Made by a program: the position numbers and the translations under genes. Under the pieces are notes generated by a model. The model made no database searches. It worked only from the letters and a program-made list of their open reading frames with translations, and was not told the origin of the DNA. From NCBI RefSeq assembly GCF_000022525.1, contig NC_013009.1, positions 372,001 through 436,000 of the forward strand: a stretch of 64,000 nucleotides of DNA, in the 5' to 3' direction. Positions 38,256-47,088 of the stretch are shown here, piece after piece. Position 1 is the first letter of the stretch; every line of letters begins with the position of its first letter. The DNA comes from Neorickettsia risticii str. Illinois. Its GTDB lineage: Bacteria > Pseudomonadota > Alphaproteobacteria > Rickettsiales > Anaplasmataceae.

Positions 38256-39269
38256 ATGAGTTTGTCTCTGAAAGACATTTCGCACCGTTACGAGCATTTT
38301 TCTATAAAGAAGGTTTGTTTTGAATGTTCTAGAGGGAAAATTGTTTGCTTAGTCGGTGAGTCCGGAAGTGGGAAGTCGACGCTTTTACGTTTAATAGCTG
38401 GTCTGGAAAATCCTTTTTTTGGTACCATAAAGATTTTGGATAGAAAAGTCTTTGATCATGTAGAGAAAATTTCTGTCCCGACTGAGAACAGAAATATTGC
38501 AATGATTTTTCAGCACTCTTCACTTTTTCCGAATAAGACTGTGCTTGAGAATGTCCGTTTTGCTTTAAAAAAGACTGGAAAGGGTAGGATTGCTGAAGAA
38601 ATGATTGAGTTAGTTGGAATGACAAAGTACAGTGGTGCTTTGCCTTTTCAAATCTCCGGGGGACAGCAGCAGCTTGTCACATTGGCTAGAGCTTTTGCGC
38701 AGTTTCCTGACATCCTCTTGTTGGACGAACCATTTTCGAATTTGGATACCACCTTACGGACGAAAATAAGGGAGGATATGATTTCTCTCATCAGTAGCAA
38801 GAATCTCACTACCGTCATTGTGACACACGATCCCTACGAGGCGTTAGAAATTTCCGATACCATAGTTGTTATGGATGAGGGAAAAGTCGTTATGCAAGGT
38901 GTCGCAGAAGAAGTTTACTACAATCCCGCGGATAAAAAGACGGCTGAACTCTTTGGTATCATTAATGTGATAGAAGGGCAAATTATTAAGAATAAGTTTT
39001 GTTGTGATTTTGGAAGTTATCAATTAGAAGGTGAATTTCCTGACATTGAAAGAAAAAATGCTTATGTAAGGCCGTGTGGCATAAGAGTGTGTTTCTCAGG
39101 AGAAGGGCGTGAGGCGACAGTCTGTAAGGTGAGAAGTTTTTCTAAAATATTTAATGTTGAGTTATCTGGAAAAAGCTACTGGGTACAGGGCTCCGTGGAT
39201 GTTTTGCCAAAAAAGTATGATAAAATCTTCCTTCGATTAGATCATAAAGATCTAATTTTTTTTGATTGA
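38256..39269 (+). CDS. ABC transporter ATPase, FbpC-like
   Basis: Walker A GESGSGKST, Q-loop IFQHSSLFP, signature ISGGQQQLVTLARA, Walker B ILLLDEPFSNLD, H-loop VTHDPYEAL. The C-terminal regulatory extension of about 100 residues with NPADKKTAELFGIINVI and an OB-like tail is that of the ferric-iron/polyamine ATPase group rather than PstB (no IGPSGCGKST or NRMND). The tight spacing after pstA implies joint transcription. It either energises PstA or serves an unlinked iron importer; the sequence cannot decide. Confidence 0.85.
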   Translation: MSLSLKDISHRYEHFSIKKVCFECSRGKIVCLVGESGSGKSTLLRLIAGLENPFFGTIKILDRKVFDHVEKISVPTENRNIAMIFQHSSLFPNKTVLENVRFALKKTGKGRIAEEMIELVGMTKYSGALPFQISGGQQQLVTLARAFAQFPDILLLDEPFSNLDTTLRTKIREDMISLISSKNLTTVIVTHDPYEALEISDTIVVMDEGKVVMQGVAEEVYYNPADKKTAELFGIINVIEGQIIKNKFCCDFGSYQLEGEFPDIERKNAYVRPCGIRVCFSGEGREATVCKVRSFSKIFNVELSGKSYWVQGSVDVLPKKYDKIFLRLDHKDLIFFD

Positions 39270-39281
39270 TAAGGAGGTTAT

Positions 39282-39437
39282 ATGTCATTAGGACCCTGGC
39301 AGATATTGCTTGTTTTTCTTATAATTCTCGTTCTTTTTGGAGCTGGAAAGTTGCCTCAAGTCATCTCGGACATAGGTAGAGGACTTAGGACACTAAGAGA
39401 AGAGCTTAAAGATTCTGAGAAAAAAGCGGAGCGTTAG
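39282..39437 (+). CDS. tatA: Twin-arginine translocase subunit TatA
   Basis: Pore-forming subunit for export of folded proteins. 51 residues: short N terminus, one membrane helix (WQILLVFLIILVLFGAGKLP with the conserved FGxxKLP hinge), then an amphipathic helix (VISDIGRGLRTLREEL) and a charged tail. A perfect AAGGAGG sits five bases before the ATG, strong for this genome. It follows the ABC ATPase by 12 bases and ends at a perfect hairpin. tatC is not in the window. Confidence 0.93.
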   Translation: MSLGPWQILLVFLIILVLFGAGKLPQVISDIGRGLRTLREELKDSEKKAER

Positions 39438-39457
39438 CGTCTCTCGTTTTTATTCTG

Positions 39458-39484
39458 GTGGCAAAGCAACTTTTGCTTTGCCAC
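39458..39484 (+). terminator. Perfect 12 bp hairpin after tatA
   Basis: GTGGCAAAGCAA and TTGCTTTGCCAC with a 3-base loop, 20 bases after the tatA stop. No T tail follows, so it may end transcription with Rho or protect the mRNA 3' end. Confidence 0.55.
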
Positions 39485-39716
39485 TCCTGAGTTAATCGGA
39501 CTTTTTCTAGCTGTGCTTTTAACTGCTTGCAGTTGGTTCTTTTCTCCGTCCTGTTTGGTTCTGGGGATGCCTGTTGTTGGATTGTCCGTTTTTTTGCTTA
39601 GGGTGAGACTATTTGATCTTCTGTGTTCTGAATAGCGAGGTTTGAAAAAGCTTGTCTTGGATCCTATTTAGCTGGTAATCTTTTTAAGTCGCTAATGATT
39701 CGAGATCCCAGCATTT

Positions 39717-40487
39717 ATGCCCGACCACTTAGAAATTGCAGGAAGAAATTTCACCTCTCGTTTGATCGTTGGTACTGGTAAGTACAAGAGTTTCGATGAG
39801 ACTGTTAAAGCAATAGAAGCCTCTGGTGCCGAAGTGGTCACAGTTGCTCTAAAAAGGGTGAACATTACTGATAATAAACGTGAAAGTTTGCAGGATTATC
39901 TCGATCCTAAGAAATATACTTATCTTCCTAATACTGCCTTCTGTTTTACTGCGGAAGAAGCAGTTCGGCATCTAGCTCTGGCAAGAGAAATAGGCGGCTG
40001 GAACCTTGTTAAAGTAGAGGTTTTTTCAGAGAAGGAGTTTCTTTATCCGGATATGCAGGAGACGTTAAAAGCAGTCAAAATTTTGGCTGGAGAAGGATTT
40101 CACGTTATGCCGTACTGCAATGATGATCCCGTAATGTGTAAAAGGCTAGAAGAAAGCGGTGCGGTTGCGATTATGCCACTTGCAGCGCCGATAGGTTCAG
40201 GTTTAGGTATACAGAATCTTTTTAACTTGAAGGTTATTGTGAAGCAATCTAAGGTTCCGGTGATAGTGGATGCTGGAGTTGGTACGCCATCAGACGCTGT
40301 AATAGCAATGGAAGCTGGTTGCGATGGGGTTCTTATAAATACTTCAATAGCAAAAGCGCGTTTTCCTCTTCAAATGGCAAAGGCGATGAAATATGCTGTT
40401 CATGCTGGTAGATTAGGCTACTTGGCTGGTAGGATGTCACCTCAACAGTTTGCTTCTCCTTCCTCAAATAGTTCGGGTATTGTTTGA
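39717..40487 (+). CDS. thiG: Thiazole synthase ThiG
   Basis: Makes the thiazole moiety of thiamine from DXP, dehydroglycine and ThiS-thiocarboxylate. TIM barrel with the FTSRLIVGTGKYKSF opening, catalytic Lys region LVKVEVFSEKEFLYPD, and phosphate-binding VDAGVGTPSDA and GVLINTSIAKA. 256 residues, normal. It stands alone here; thiS, thiO/thiH and thiF would have to be elsewhere. DXP comes from the pathway that dxr also uses. Confidence 0.93.
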   Translation: MPDHLEIAGRNFTSRLIVGTGKYKSFDETVKAIEASGAEVVTVALKRVNITDNKRESLQDYLDPKKYTYLPNTAFCFTAEEAVRHLALAREIGGWNLVKVEVFSEKEFLYPDMQETLKAVKILAGEGFHVMPYCNDDPVMCKRLEESGAVAIMPLAAPIGSGLGIQNLFNLKVIVKQSKVPVIVDAGVGTPSDAVIAMEAGCDGVLINTSIAKARFPLQMAKAMKYAVHAGRLGYLAGRMSPQQFASPSSNSSGIV

Positions 40488-40773
40488 ATTTATTGTTAGA
40501 TATGCTCCTTGTCCAGAAAAGAATTTGAGGCCCTTTTAGTTTTCCGCTGCCCCTCTCGCATGTGTGTACATATTGCATGCATTTCCTAGGAATGATCCGT
40601 TAGGGAACAATGAATCTTCAGTCTGGGTTTTGCTGCTTCTAAATTTCCAGGGTAGTACTCTGTCTGTTCTGCGCTTTCCTCTGATATTTTTTGTTAGAAC
40701 GACAGCTTTCCCACGCTAACACATTTTTTTCTTTGGAATAAGTTCTTCCAGATGAAGAATTCAATATAATGAT

Positions 40774-41559
40774 TTAAAAGAAGTTTGAACGTAACACATG
40801 GTGTTCCTTTACTGAGTGCACCCTTATGTACTCAACTTTTTTTGTAAGTAAGATAGCGGATATAGGAAGGGTGAAATTTACTCCAGGACACTGATCATTT
40901 AAGTGCTTAACGAGCCTTTTGTTTGAGTGACCAGCGAAAATCGGCAAGGAGAAACACCTTAGGCTTTCTACACTCTTTATAATTGTATAGCACTGCTGAT
41001 TCGTTTTCCCAAAGCCTAAACCTGGGTCGATTAGGATATTTTTCCTTGGTATACCTATTGACTCCAAAACTGCTAATTTTTCTTCAAACCAGGTTTTTAA
41101 GGTTTCAATGACATCTATATTATCCGGAAGGTTAAGATCCCCTTTTACTGGTATGGTTAATGCATGAGGTAAGACAAGTGGAAAATCTACCTTGCCTTTT
41201 CTAACAAGGAGTTTTGCTACTTCCTCTATATTTTTCTGACTGTTAATAAATGTAACGCCGTTTTCTAGAGCAAATTCCACCGTTTCTGGATTGTAACTAT
41301 CGATCGCTGCAACGATACCATGCTTCTTACATAGCTCTACTATCTCCGGTAGGATTCCGTCTAGGCGGTTTATTTCTTCCCTCTGTGAAATTGGATCTCC
41401 ATCTGGTCTTGTTGACTCCGCACCCATTTCTATTATATCAGCGCCATTTTGTATCATGTGCAGTGCGTGCCTTATAGCATCATCCTTCTTAAAAAATTTT
41501 CCTCCATCGAAAAATGAATCCGGGGTAATATTTAAAACCCCAACGATTTTTGAAATCAT
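40774..41559 (-). CDS. folP: Dihydropteroate synthase
   Basis: Joins para-aminobenzoate to 6-hydroxymethyl-dihydropterin pyrophosphate; target of sulfonamides. KIVGVLNITPDSFFDGG at the N terminus, DIIEMGAESTRPDGDPIS, ILIDPGLGFGKT and the C-terminal RVHSVKEH. About 261 residues. Start: ATG at 41559, directly before the conserved NITPDSF block; the frame extends to 41649 with a hydrophobic leader that the family lacks. folK lies upstream on the same strand. Confidence 0.93.
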   Translation of the reverse strand: MISKIVGVLNITPDSFFDGGKFFKKDDAIRHALHMIQNGADIIEMGAESTRPDGDPISQREEINRLDGILPEIVELCKKHGIVAAIDSYNPETVEFALENGVTFINSQKNIEEVAKLLVRKGKVDFPLVLPHALTIPVKGDLNLPDNIDVIETLKTWFEEKLAVLESIGIPRKNILIDPGLGFGKTNQQCYTIIKSVESLRCFSLPIFAGHSNKRLVKHLNDQCPGVNFTLPISAILLTKKVEYIRVHSVKEHHVLRSNFF

Positions 41560-41803
41560 TATCTTAAGTTTTATACAAATATAGAGCAGGATATACAACT
41601 TATATACGCTCCAGTATAAGGGAGTCAACAGTATACCTGCTTGGTTCAAGATCTACAGATTCGGATCAGTTATAACTACACTTATGCTTATAGTGTATTC
41701 ACTGAGGTGACATTTTCGGACAAGTGAAATCAATCGGCATGGTAATAGTGAAACAGGAGATCTTATAGGTACGGTAATGGTGTATATACCTTATACGCGA
41801 GAA

Positions 41804-42364
41804 CTAATATTCTTTTAGTTGGTGCGAAAACTTTGTGTCTTTACTTTGTGGACTAATGTGATCTTCAGAAGTGAAACTCCTTCTAGTGTTTCTATTGTAA
41901 TTAAGCAAAGCCTGCCTCATGTTTATTTTACAGATTGGATGACGCAGAAGAGGTAATATTTCTACTGTTGGTTTGAGCGTAAAGTACCGGTTCAGAACTT
42001 CTTTGTGCGGGATCCTGAGTTGTTTTTCGAGTAGGATAGCCTTTCCCCAAAATAAGATATCGATATCTATAGTTCTTGGGGAATACTTACCTAATTTGAT
42101 CCTTTTCATCTGCTTTTCTATCTTTTTGAGGCGATTCAGTGTCTCGAATGGCCCGAAGAGTGCTCTTCCGATAACAACAGCATTGTGATAATCCATATTC
42201 CACTCTTCAGGAGCATTCTTTGTTAGAAGCGCTTTCGTTTTAATCATTGGAGAAAGTATTTTTCTTGTCACAGGTAACTTTCTTACCGCAGCTAAAATAT
42301 TTTTTTTCGTATCACCTACGTTTGAACCCAGGCCAAGTACTACTAAATAATTTCTCTGAAGCAT
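41804..42364 (-). CDS. folK: HPPK, 6-hydroxymethyl-dihydropterin pyrophosphokinase
   Basis: Transfers pyrophosphate from ATP to the pterin, one step before FolP. VVLGLGSNVGDTKKNI at the start, then LKKIEKQMKRIKLGKYSPRTIDIDILFW (the HPPK signature with the catalytic Asp pair) and IPHKEV. The start ATG at 42364 (MLQRNYLVV) is used, with GTG at 42367 as alternative. The C-terminal ~35 residues are extra, polar and probably disordered. Divergent from metK. Confidence 0.9.
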   Translation of the reverse strand: MLQRNYLVVLGLGSNVGDTKKNILAAVRKLPVTRKILSPMIKTKALLTKNAPEEWNMDYHNAVVIGRALFGPFETLNRLKKIEKQMKRIKLGKYSPRTIDIDILFWGKAILLEKQLRIPHKEVLNRYFTLKPTVEILPLLRHPICKINMRQALLNYNRNTRRSFTSEDHISPQSKDTKFSHQLKEY

Positions 42365-42445
42365 CACCAGAGGATCATAATGGAAAAGTACAGGGCGGTA
42401 TTGTATAATGCCTCCCTGAAATATAAAAGATTTTCCTATATTTTT

Positions 42446-43612
42446 ATGCATTTTGGGTTCAGGTATTTTAGCAGCGAGGCGGTTTTACCTGGTCATCCTG
42501 ATAAGATAGCTGATCGGATCTCAGATTTGGTTTTGGACACTTATCTTCAAAAAGATCCTTCATCCAGAGTAGCAGCTGAAACAATGGTGACTCCGGATAG
42601 GGTTATTGTAGCTGGTGAGATCTACGGTCCAGAGATTACCAATGCAGAGCTGGAAGAAAAAATTCGCTTGTTTTTAAAAAGTGTAGGATATGAAAAACAC
42701 TTATTGGACTGGGAATCTTTGGAGATAGTTAATCTTTTACATGAACAGTCCCCCGAAATTTCTGCGGGTCTACGGCGTTCAGCTAAGCTAGGCGCCGGTG
42801 ATCAAGGTATCATGTTTGGATACGCAACTGATGAGACGCCTGTTGGTATGCCGGCCCCGGTGTATTATGTGAGGGAAATTATTCGTGCCATAGGAGAAAA
42901 TCCTCTCTTTGGGCCAGATGGAAAAAGTCAGATTACAGTTGAATACGATTTTTCTGGGAGACCAGTTGGAGTTACCAATGTAGTTGCGTCAGTACAGCAT
43001 CCGGTAGGGATGTCTACACAGGATGTCAGAAATATGTTGTTGGAAAAGATAATTTCTGTTTTACCTAAGGATTGGTCATTTTCAGCGGATAGTGTCATTA
43101 TTAATCCAGCCGGTGCATTTACAATAGGTGGTCCTAAAGGGGACTGTGGTCTGACTGGAAGAAAGATAGTTGCAGATACTTATGGAGGTGTAATTCCAAA
43201 CGGTGGTGGTGCATTTTCTGGTAAAGACGCAACTAAGGTTGATCGTTCTGCGGCTTATCTTGCGCGGTATATTGCGAAAAATATAGTTTTTTCAGGTGTG
43301 GCAAGCAAATGTGTTGTACAGTTATGTTACGCAATTGGGATGGACGCCCCATTAAATGTGCAAATTTCCACGCCCGGAACTACTGCCTGTGACGAGGAGA
43401 TTTTTTCTTTGATTGGGGATAAAATTGATTTCTCTCCTTTAGGTATATCCGCCCTTCTTCATCTGGATAGGCCGATATATCTAAAAACATCGACAATGGG
43501 TCATTTTGGTCATTCATATAGTCCTATGGATATGTCTTTCAAGTGGGAAGATCTCGACTTAGTTCCCGCAATACAGGAGAGACTAAAAGAAGTAAAAGAA
43601 AGAGTAAGTTGA
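42446..43612 (+). CDS. metK: S-adenosylmethionine synthetase
   Basis: Makes SAM from methionine and ATP. FSSEAVLPGHPDKIADRISDLVLD, GAGDQGIMFGYA, GGGAFSGKDATKVDRSAAY, and the C-terminal GHFGHSYSPMDMSFKWE. About 388 residues from the ATG at 42446; the longer frame from 42380 reads back into the promoter. A TATAAT at 42414-42419 lies 26 bases before the start, with no clear -35. The His of the usual SEGHPDK is kept, though SEG has become LPG. Confidence 0.94.
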   Translation: MHFGFRYFSSEAVLPGHPDKIADRISDLVLDTYLQKDPSSRVAAETMVTPDRVIVAGEIYGPEITNAELEEKIRLFLKSVGYEKHLLDWESLEIVNLLHEQSPEISAGLRRSAKLGAGDQGIMFGYATDETPVGMPAPVYYVREIIRAIGENPLFGPDGKSQITVEYDFSGRPVGVTNVVASVQHPVGMSTQDVRNMLLEKIISVLPKDWSFSADSVIINPAGAFTIGGPKGDCGLTGRKIVADTYGGVIPNGGGAFSGKDATKVDRSAAYLARYIAKNIVFSGVASKCVVQLCYAIGMDAPLNVQISTPGTTACDEEIFSLIGDKIDFSPLGISALLHLDRPIYLKTSTMGHFGHSYSPMDMSFKWEDLDLVPAIQERLKEVKERVS

Positions 43613-43614
43613 TC

Positions 43615-44019
43615 TCACTTTTCGCTGGCTGGCTTGCGTATGGTGATACAAATTAATTCCTCCGTGATGCGTGTCAGTATGACCTCCGTCTCGCTACCTA
43701 AGTCGGCACATACTATTTCAAGATTACTTCTCTCTGAAATGCTCGAGGTTTTCTTGGAAAAATCTTCCCCGAATGAATCACTAAACTGATTAACCCATCG
43801 CATTACCGTCGGTGGGGATACCGAAAATATCTTTGCAACGGAGTTCATCGAGATCCCAGAGAGAAAAAGCTGCACGGCATGCATCTTTAAACGAAGTGGT
43901 GCTCCGTGCTTTTCGTTCCTGCTGAACTGACACCCACAATTCAAGCACTTATACCGTTGCTTTTCTTTTGTTTTACCGCTCTTGATAAACTTCACACTGT
44001 TGCACTTTGGGCAATGCAC
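43615..44019 (-). CDS. IS1 InsA-like zinc-ribbon/HTH protein (orphan)
   Basis: Residues 1-35 form a Cys4 zinc ribbon (HCPKC and CLNCGCQF) and residues 45-90 a helix-turn-helix (LFLSGISMNSVAKIFSVSPPTVMRWV), as in the InsA/first-ORF protein of IS1-type elements. No InsB catalytic frame follows and I see no flanking terminal inverted repeats. The last ~45 residues (EIVCADLGSETEVIL) are not from InsA that I know. It ends three bases from metK, convergent. Either a relic or a domesticated DNA-binding protein. Confidence 0.72.
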   Translation of the reverse strand: MHCPKCNSVKFIKSGKTKEKQRYKCLNCGCQFSRNEKHGAPLRLKMHAVQLFLSGISMNSVAKIFSVSPPTVMRWVNQFSDSFGEDFSKKTSSISERSNLEIVCADLGSETEVILTRITEELICITIRKPASEK

Positions 44020-44037
44020 TGCAGAAATTCTCGGAAT

Positions 44038-44346
44038 TCAGAAAGGTGGCTTTTTCATGTCAAAAGGCATTGGAAAACCTTTTAACAAGTTATCTTCAAA
44101 GGATTCTTCATCCTTTGAAGCGAGATCTTTTGCGTGATTGTACGCAGCAATTATGAGGTCTGAGAGGATGCACATATCTTCTTCCAGCTTCTCATCTATT
44201 ATTATTTCTTTAAGGTCAAAGTTTCCATCGATTATAACCTTAACCATTCCACCAGCAGCCTCACCTGTATAACGAGCATTATCCTTTTTTTGTTTGATAT
44301 CACTCATTTTTTTCTGCATTCCTTTGAGCATTCCCTGAATGTCCAT
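44038..44346 (-). CDS. YbaB/EbfC nucleoid-associated protein
   Basis: Small dimeric DNA-binding protein of the tweezer family: MDIQGMLKGMQKKMSDIKQK opening, central TGEAAGGMVKVIIDGNFDLKEIIID, and NHAKDLASKDEESF. About 102 residues. The start ATG at 44346 is the family start. It lies downstream of dnaX on the same strand, the usual order, although the gap here is 355 bases instead of a few. Confidence 0.88.
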   Translation of the reverse strand: MDIQGMLKGMQKKMSDIKQKKDNARYTGEAAGGMVKVIIDGNFDLKEIIIDEKLEEDMCILSDLIIAAYNHAKDLASKDEESFEDNLLKGFPMPFDMKKPPF

Positions 44347-44701
44347 ACGAATTACCCCACAATAGTCGATTACTCTCTCCCTGAGGGGATAGTAGCATTC
44401 CTTCCTTAATTTTGCCAGCTTTGCGTTTTTATTGAAGAATAAACAAATTTGAAGCATAAACAGGTCTGTATAGTACAGTAGAGCCTTCAGAGGGTTTACT
44501 CTAGATTTTTCCTATATAGAGAACAATCTATCTTGCTATTGTCTTAAAAAAATCTTTGTCCCACACACTGTGCTGTGTTTGTGTTGAATATTTCTCATCC
44601 GTTCACTATGAGAGACTGTCTGGCTAATTTTTATATTCGAAAAATATAGCTGCCAACTCAGCGACTACATGCTTGAGGGTTGCAGCTTCTATAGCTATTT
44701 A
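44347..44701. other. Intergenic gap between dnaX and the EbfC gene
   Basis: 355 bases without a gene or RNA that I can recognise. dnaX and ybaB are normally almost contiguous, so the gap is unusually wide. Confidence 0.4.
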
Positions 44702-45892
44702 TTAGTCTAACAATTCTGAACCACCAAACTCTTTAAGTATATAGTTGGTCAACTCAGCAGAATTCGTACTGTTGTTCTTAGATATTTCAGAATTGCTAGG
44801 AGGCGTTGTACACACTTCATTTGAAAAAATCTTTATAATTTCTCCTGGAGAAGGTAAGTCGGCTATATATGACATTCTGATTACAGCAAGCTCAGCAACA
44901 TTGTGATCGCAATTAAAAGATTTAATTTCCTCAATGCTGGAAAGCATGCATTGTGCAAGTCTACAAAAAAATCCAGACTTACTGTCATCTCTAGCGGTGA
45001 GTTTATCCTGGATCTTTTCGTTTATCAATGCCACAAGCTCCATAAAAATTGTAAGCATCTCGTGCCCTTTGGAGTACAAATCATTTAATTTACCAAGCGA
45101 GGTTTTGCAATCACCTGCAATGATGGAGTCCAATAGCATGTATACTTCAGATAGGTCTGCAAGACCCATCTTGTTTCTTAAGACATCTACTGTGATTTTT
45201 CCTTCAGAAGGATGAAGAGTAACTTGTTCCAGAAGAGATAAAGCATCTCTAAGCGAGCCATCCGCTTTTTCTGCAATGAATTTTATGGCATCTTGAGCGA
45301 TTTCAATTTGTTCTCTCTCAGCAACTTGGGTGAGTCTTTCCGTGATTACGAACCTACTTAACCTCGAAAGTCGATAATGTTGGCATCTTGAGATTATAGT
45401 CGCAGGAATCTTTTGCAATTCCGTGGTTGCGAGGAAAAATTTTACATGTTGCGGTGGTTCTTCAAGTAGCTTCAACAGTGCATTAAAGGCACTTTGAGAA
45501 AGCATATGAACTTCATCAATGATATAACTTTTGTATTTCGAGAGAAGCGGCTTGTAAAGCGCACCTTCTATCAACATTCGAACATCTTCGACGCCTGTAT
45601 TGCTTGCTGCATCAATTTCCAGAACGTCCGGATGGGATCCATTCAGTACTGATAAGCAAGAATCACATTTTAAACAAGGCAGAACATCCATCCGATTTGA
45701 GCACAGCAGAGAAAGAGTCACTGCTCTTGCTGTTGTTGTCTTTCCCGTTCCATAGGGACCTGACAGCAAGACAGCACCAGCAACCTCATCTCTCGCTATT
45801 GATGCGGAAAGGCACTTGACCAGAAAATCCTGCCCAACAATTTCATTGAGTAGACGCGGCCTATATTTGTTTGCAAGCCCTATGTAACCCAT
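44702..45892 (-). CDS. dnaX: DNA polymerase III tau/gamma subunit, short form
   Basis: Clamp-loader ATPase. LANKYRPRLLNEIVGQ at the N terminus, Walker A SGPYGTGKTTTA, a zinc module CLKCDSCL, DEVHMLSQSAFNALLKLLEEPP, and the SRC arginine finger. Only about 396 residues: the long tau-specific C terminus that binds DnaB and the polymerase is missing or reduced, so only a gamma-like product may exist. Start: ATG at 45892 (MGYIGLANKY); ATG at 45913 is possible. Confidence 0.92.
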   Translation of the reverse strand: MGYIGLANKYRPRLLNEIVGQDFLVKCLSASIARDEVAGAVLLSGPYGTGKTTTARAVTLSLLCSNRMDVLPCLKCDSCLSVLNGSHPDVLEIDAASNTGVEDVRMLIEGALYKPLLSKYKSYIIDEVHMLSQSAFNALLKLLEEPPQHVKFFLATTELQKIPATIISRCQHYRLSRLSRFVITERLTQVAEREQIEIAQDAIKFIAEKADGSLRDALSLLEQVTLHPSEGKITVDVLRNKMGLADLSEVYMLLDSIIAGDCKTSLGKLNDLYSKGHEMLTIFMELVALINEKIQDKLTARDDSKSGFFCRLAQCMLSSIEEIKSFNCDHNVAELAVIRMSYIADLPSPGEIIKIFSNEVCTTPPSNSEISKNNSTNSAELTNYILKEFGGSELLD

Positions 45893-45963
45893 CCTAACGC
45901 GAGACAGACCCATTACAAACCATACACGGAAAAACTATGTCCACGCAACAGCTGCAGACTTTC

Positions 45964-45993
45964 CACCTAAGCCCACAAAATTGGGCTTAGGTG
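45964..45993. terminator. Perfect 12 bp inverted repeat between CADD-like gene and dnaX
   Basis: CACCTAAGCCCA and TGGGCTTAGGTG enclose a 6-base loop. It lies after the minus-strand CADD-like gene. There is no T run in either direction, so its role is uncertain. Confidence 0.5.
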
Positions 45994-46101
45994 AACTATA
46001 GAAAAAACAGGCAGCCACTCTCACCCCGGGAAAAAAGCGAAGAATACTCGAGCAAATTCAAACGTAACAGCATCTCTTTCCAGACGAACGGGACTAAAAA
46101 G

Positions 46102-46761
46102 TCAAACGTTCAGATGCCCACCTTTTAATCTGATTTCTTCCATTCCATCCAGAAATCTCCACAAAGCAGAAGCAAGCTCAAGAGCTCCTTTCCTTGCTGA
46201 CTCTTTCTCGTGCTCGTCCATTTCTTTGATAAGATCTTCACATTCTTGAGAGTGCCACTTATCTGCTTCTTCATGCACGGAAAAGAACTTCAGCGCCCTT
46301 TCATCATTCACAGAATGGAATTTCTTCAGGCTGGCTATTTTTACACGTGCTATTTCGGGAATTTGTCTTTCATACGCGTATAAGGCGCCTATACCTTCAG
46401 CGACAGAGCTATTTGACAATCTAAAAAATGTGCTGCTTAAGTTCTTGGTTGTTTCAAGCAACTTTGCATTTCTAACTTTTTTACTCTCTAATCCGATGAA
46501 GGAACAAAAATCCAACCACAACTTTGGGTGATTTTCCTCTCCCTTTTCCTCATCGATTAAATTGTCAAGCAACACCTGCCTAGTCTCCATATCCAAACAT
46601 TTTGAATGAAGAGTACTAAGGTACCTAGGTGTCTCATTGACGTGATTAAAGTACTGGCAAGCGTACTCTTGTAAATCTCTTTTAGATAATTCCCCTCTTT
46701 CCCAAGCTTGATAAAAGCAGTGTCTAAGGAGGGATTTAGGTTCTAATTCTCTTGCAAACAT
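46102..46761 (-). CDS. CADD-like di-iron protein, probable para-aminobenzoate synthase
   Basis: Haem-oxygenase-fold protein related to Chlamydia CADD (CT610), which makes para-aminobenzoate in organisms without PabABC. Conserved metal ligands are all present at the right spacing: Glu71 and His78 (NLIDEEKGEENH), Glu131 (YAYERQ), His163, Asp167 and His170 (HEEADKWH). The Tyr17 and Lys141 positions that match the CADD self-sacrificed Tyr and key Lys are also kept. About 219 residues. Start: ATG at 46761; a TTG at 46800 would add a hydrophobic leader. folP, folK and folB in the same window support a folate role. A thiaminase-like TenA is less likely. Confidence 0.85.
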   Translation of the reverse strand: MFARELEPKSLLRHCFYQAWERGELSKRDLQEYACQYFNHVNETPRYLSTLHSKCLDMETRQVLLDNLIDEEKGEENHPKLWLDFCSFIGLESKKVRNAKLLETTKNLSSTFFRLSNSSVAEGIGALYAYERQIPEIARVKIASLKKFHSVNDERALKFFSVHEEADKWHSQECEDLIKEMDEHEKESARKGALELASALWRFLDGMEEIRLKGGHLNV

Positions 46762-47088
46762 CGGAAGACAGAAAAAAGCACAAGCAGAAGTAAAACACAA
46801 TATTGAACTGTTTTAAAGTGTTCACTTGACACTAAAAGTAATTAACGGTCGGCTGTGTATGGCTAGATAAATTCCTGCATTCTTGAATATAACATTCGTG
46901 TAACATAGGACCCTCTGAGTGGAAAAAAATCTCAATAAAAGCTGCTATCCCACTATATGGGTGGTTCTGTAGTACAAAGTCTCCTTTATTTTGTCTTTTC
47001 GATCCCATGGTAACGTGTTTGGGATTGAAATTATGAAATAAGACACTTATATCTTCTCGAGTAGACTTGGGACTTTTATAGCTAATTC
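46762..47088. other. Divergent intergenic region before htpG
   Basis: 327 bases holding the htpG promoter listed below. I see no other gene or RNA. Confidence 0.4.
47025..47053 (+). promoter_or_regulatory. Promoter for htpG, possibly heat-shock type
   Basis: TTGAAA (47025-47030), 17-base spacer, TATATC (47048-47053). Read as sigma-32, TTGAA with a 14-15 base spacer and CACTTATAT is also a fair match. Confidence 0.45.
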
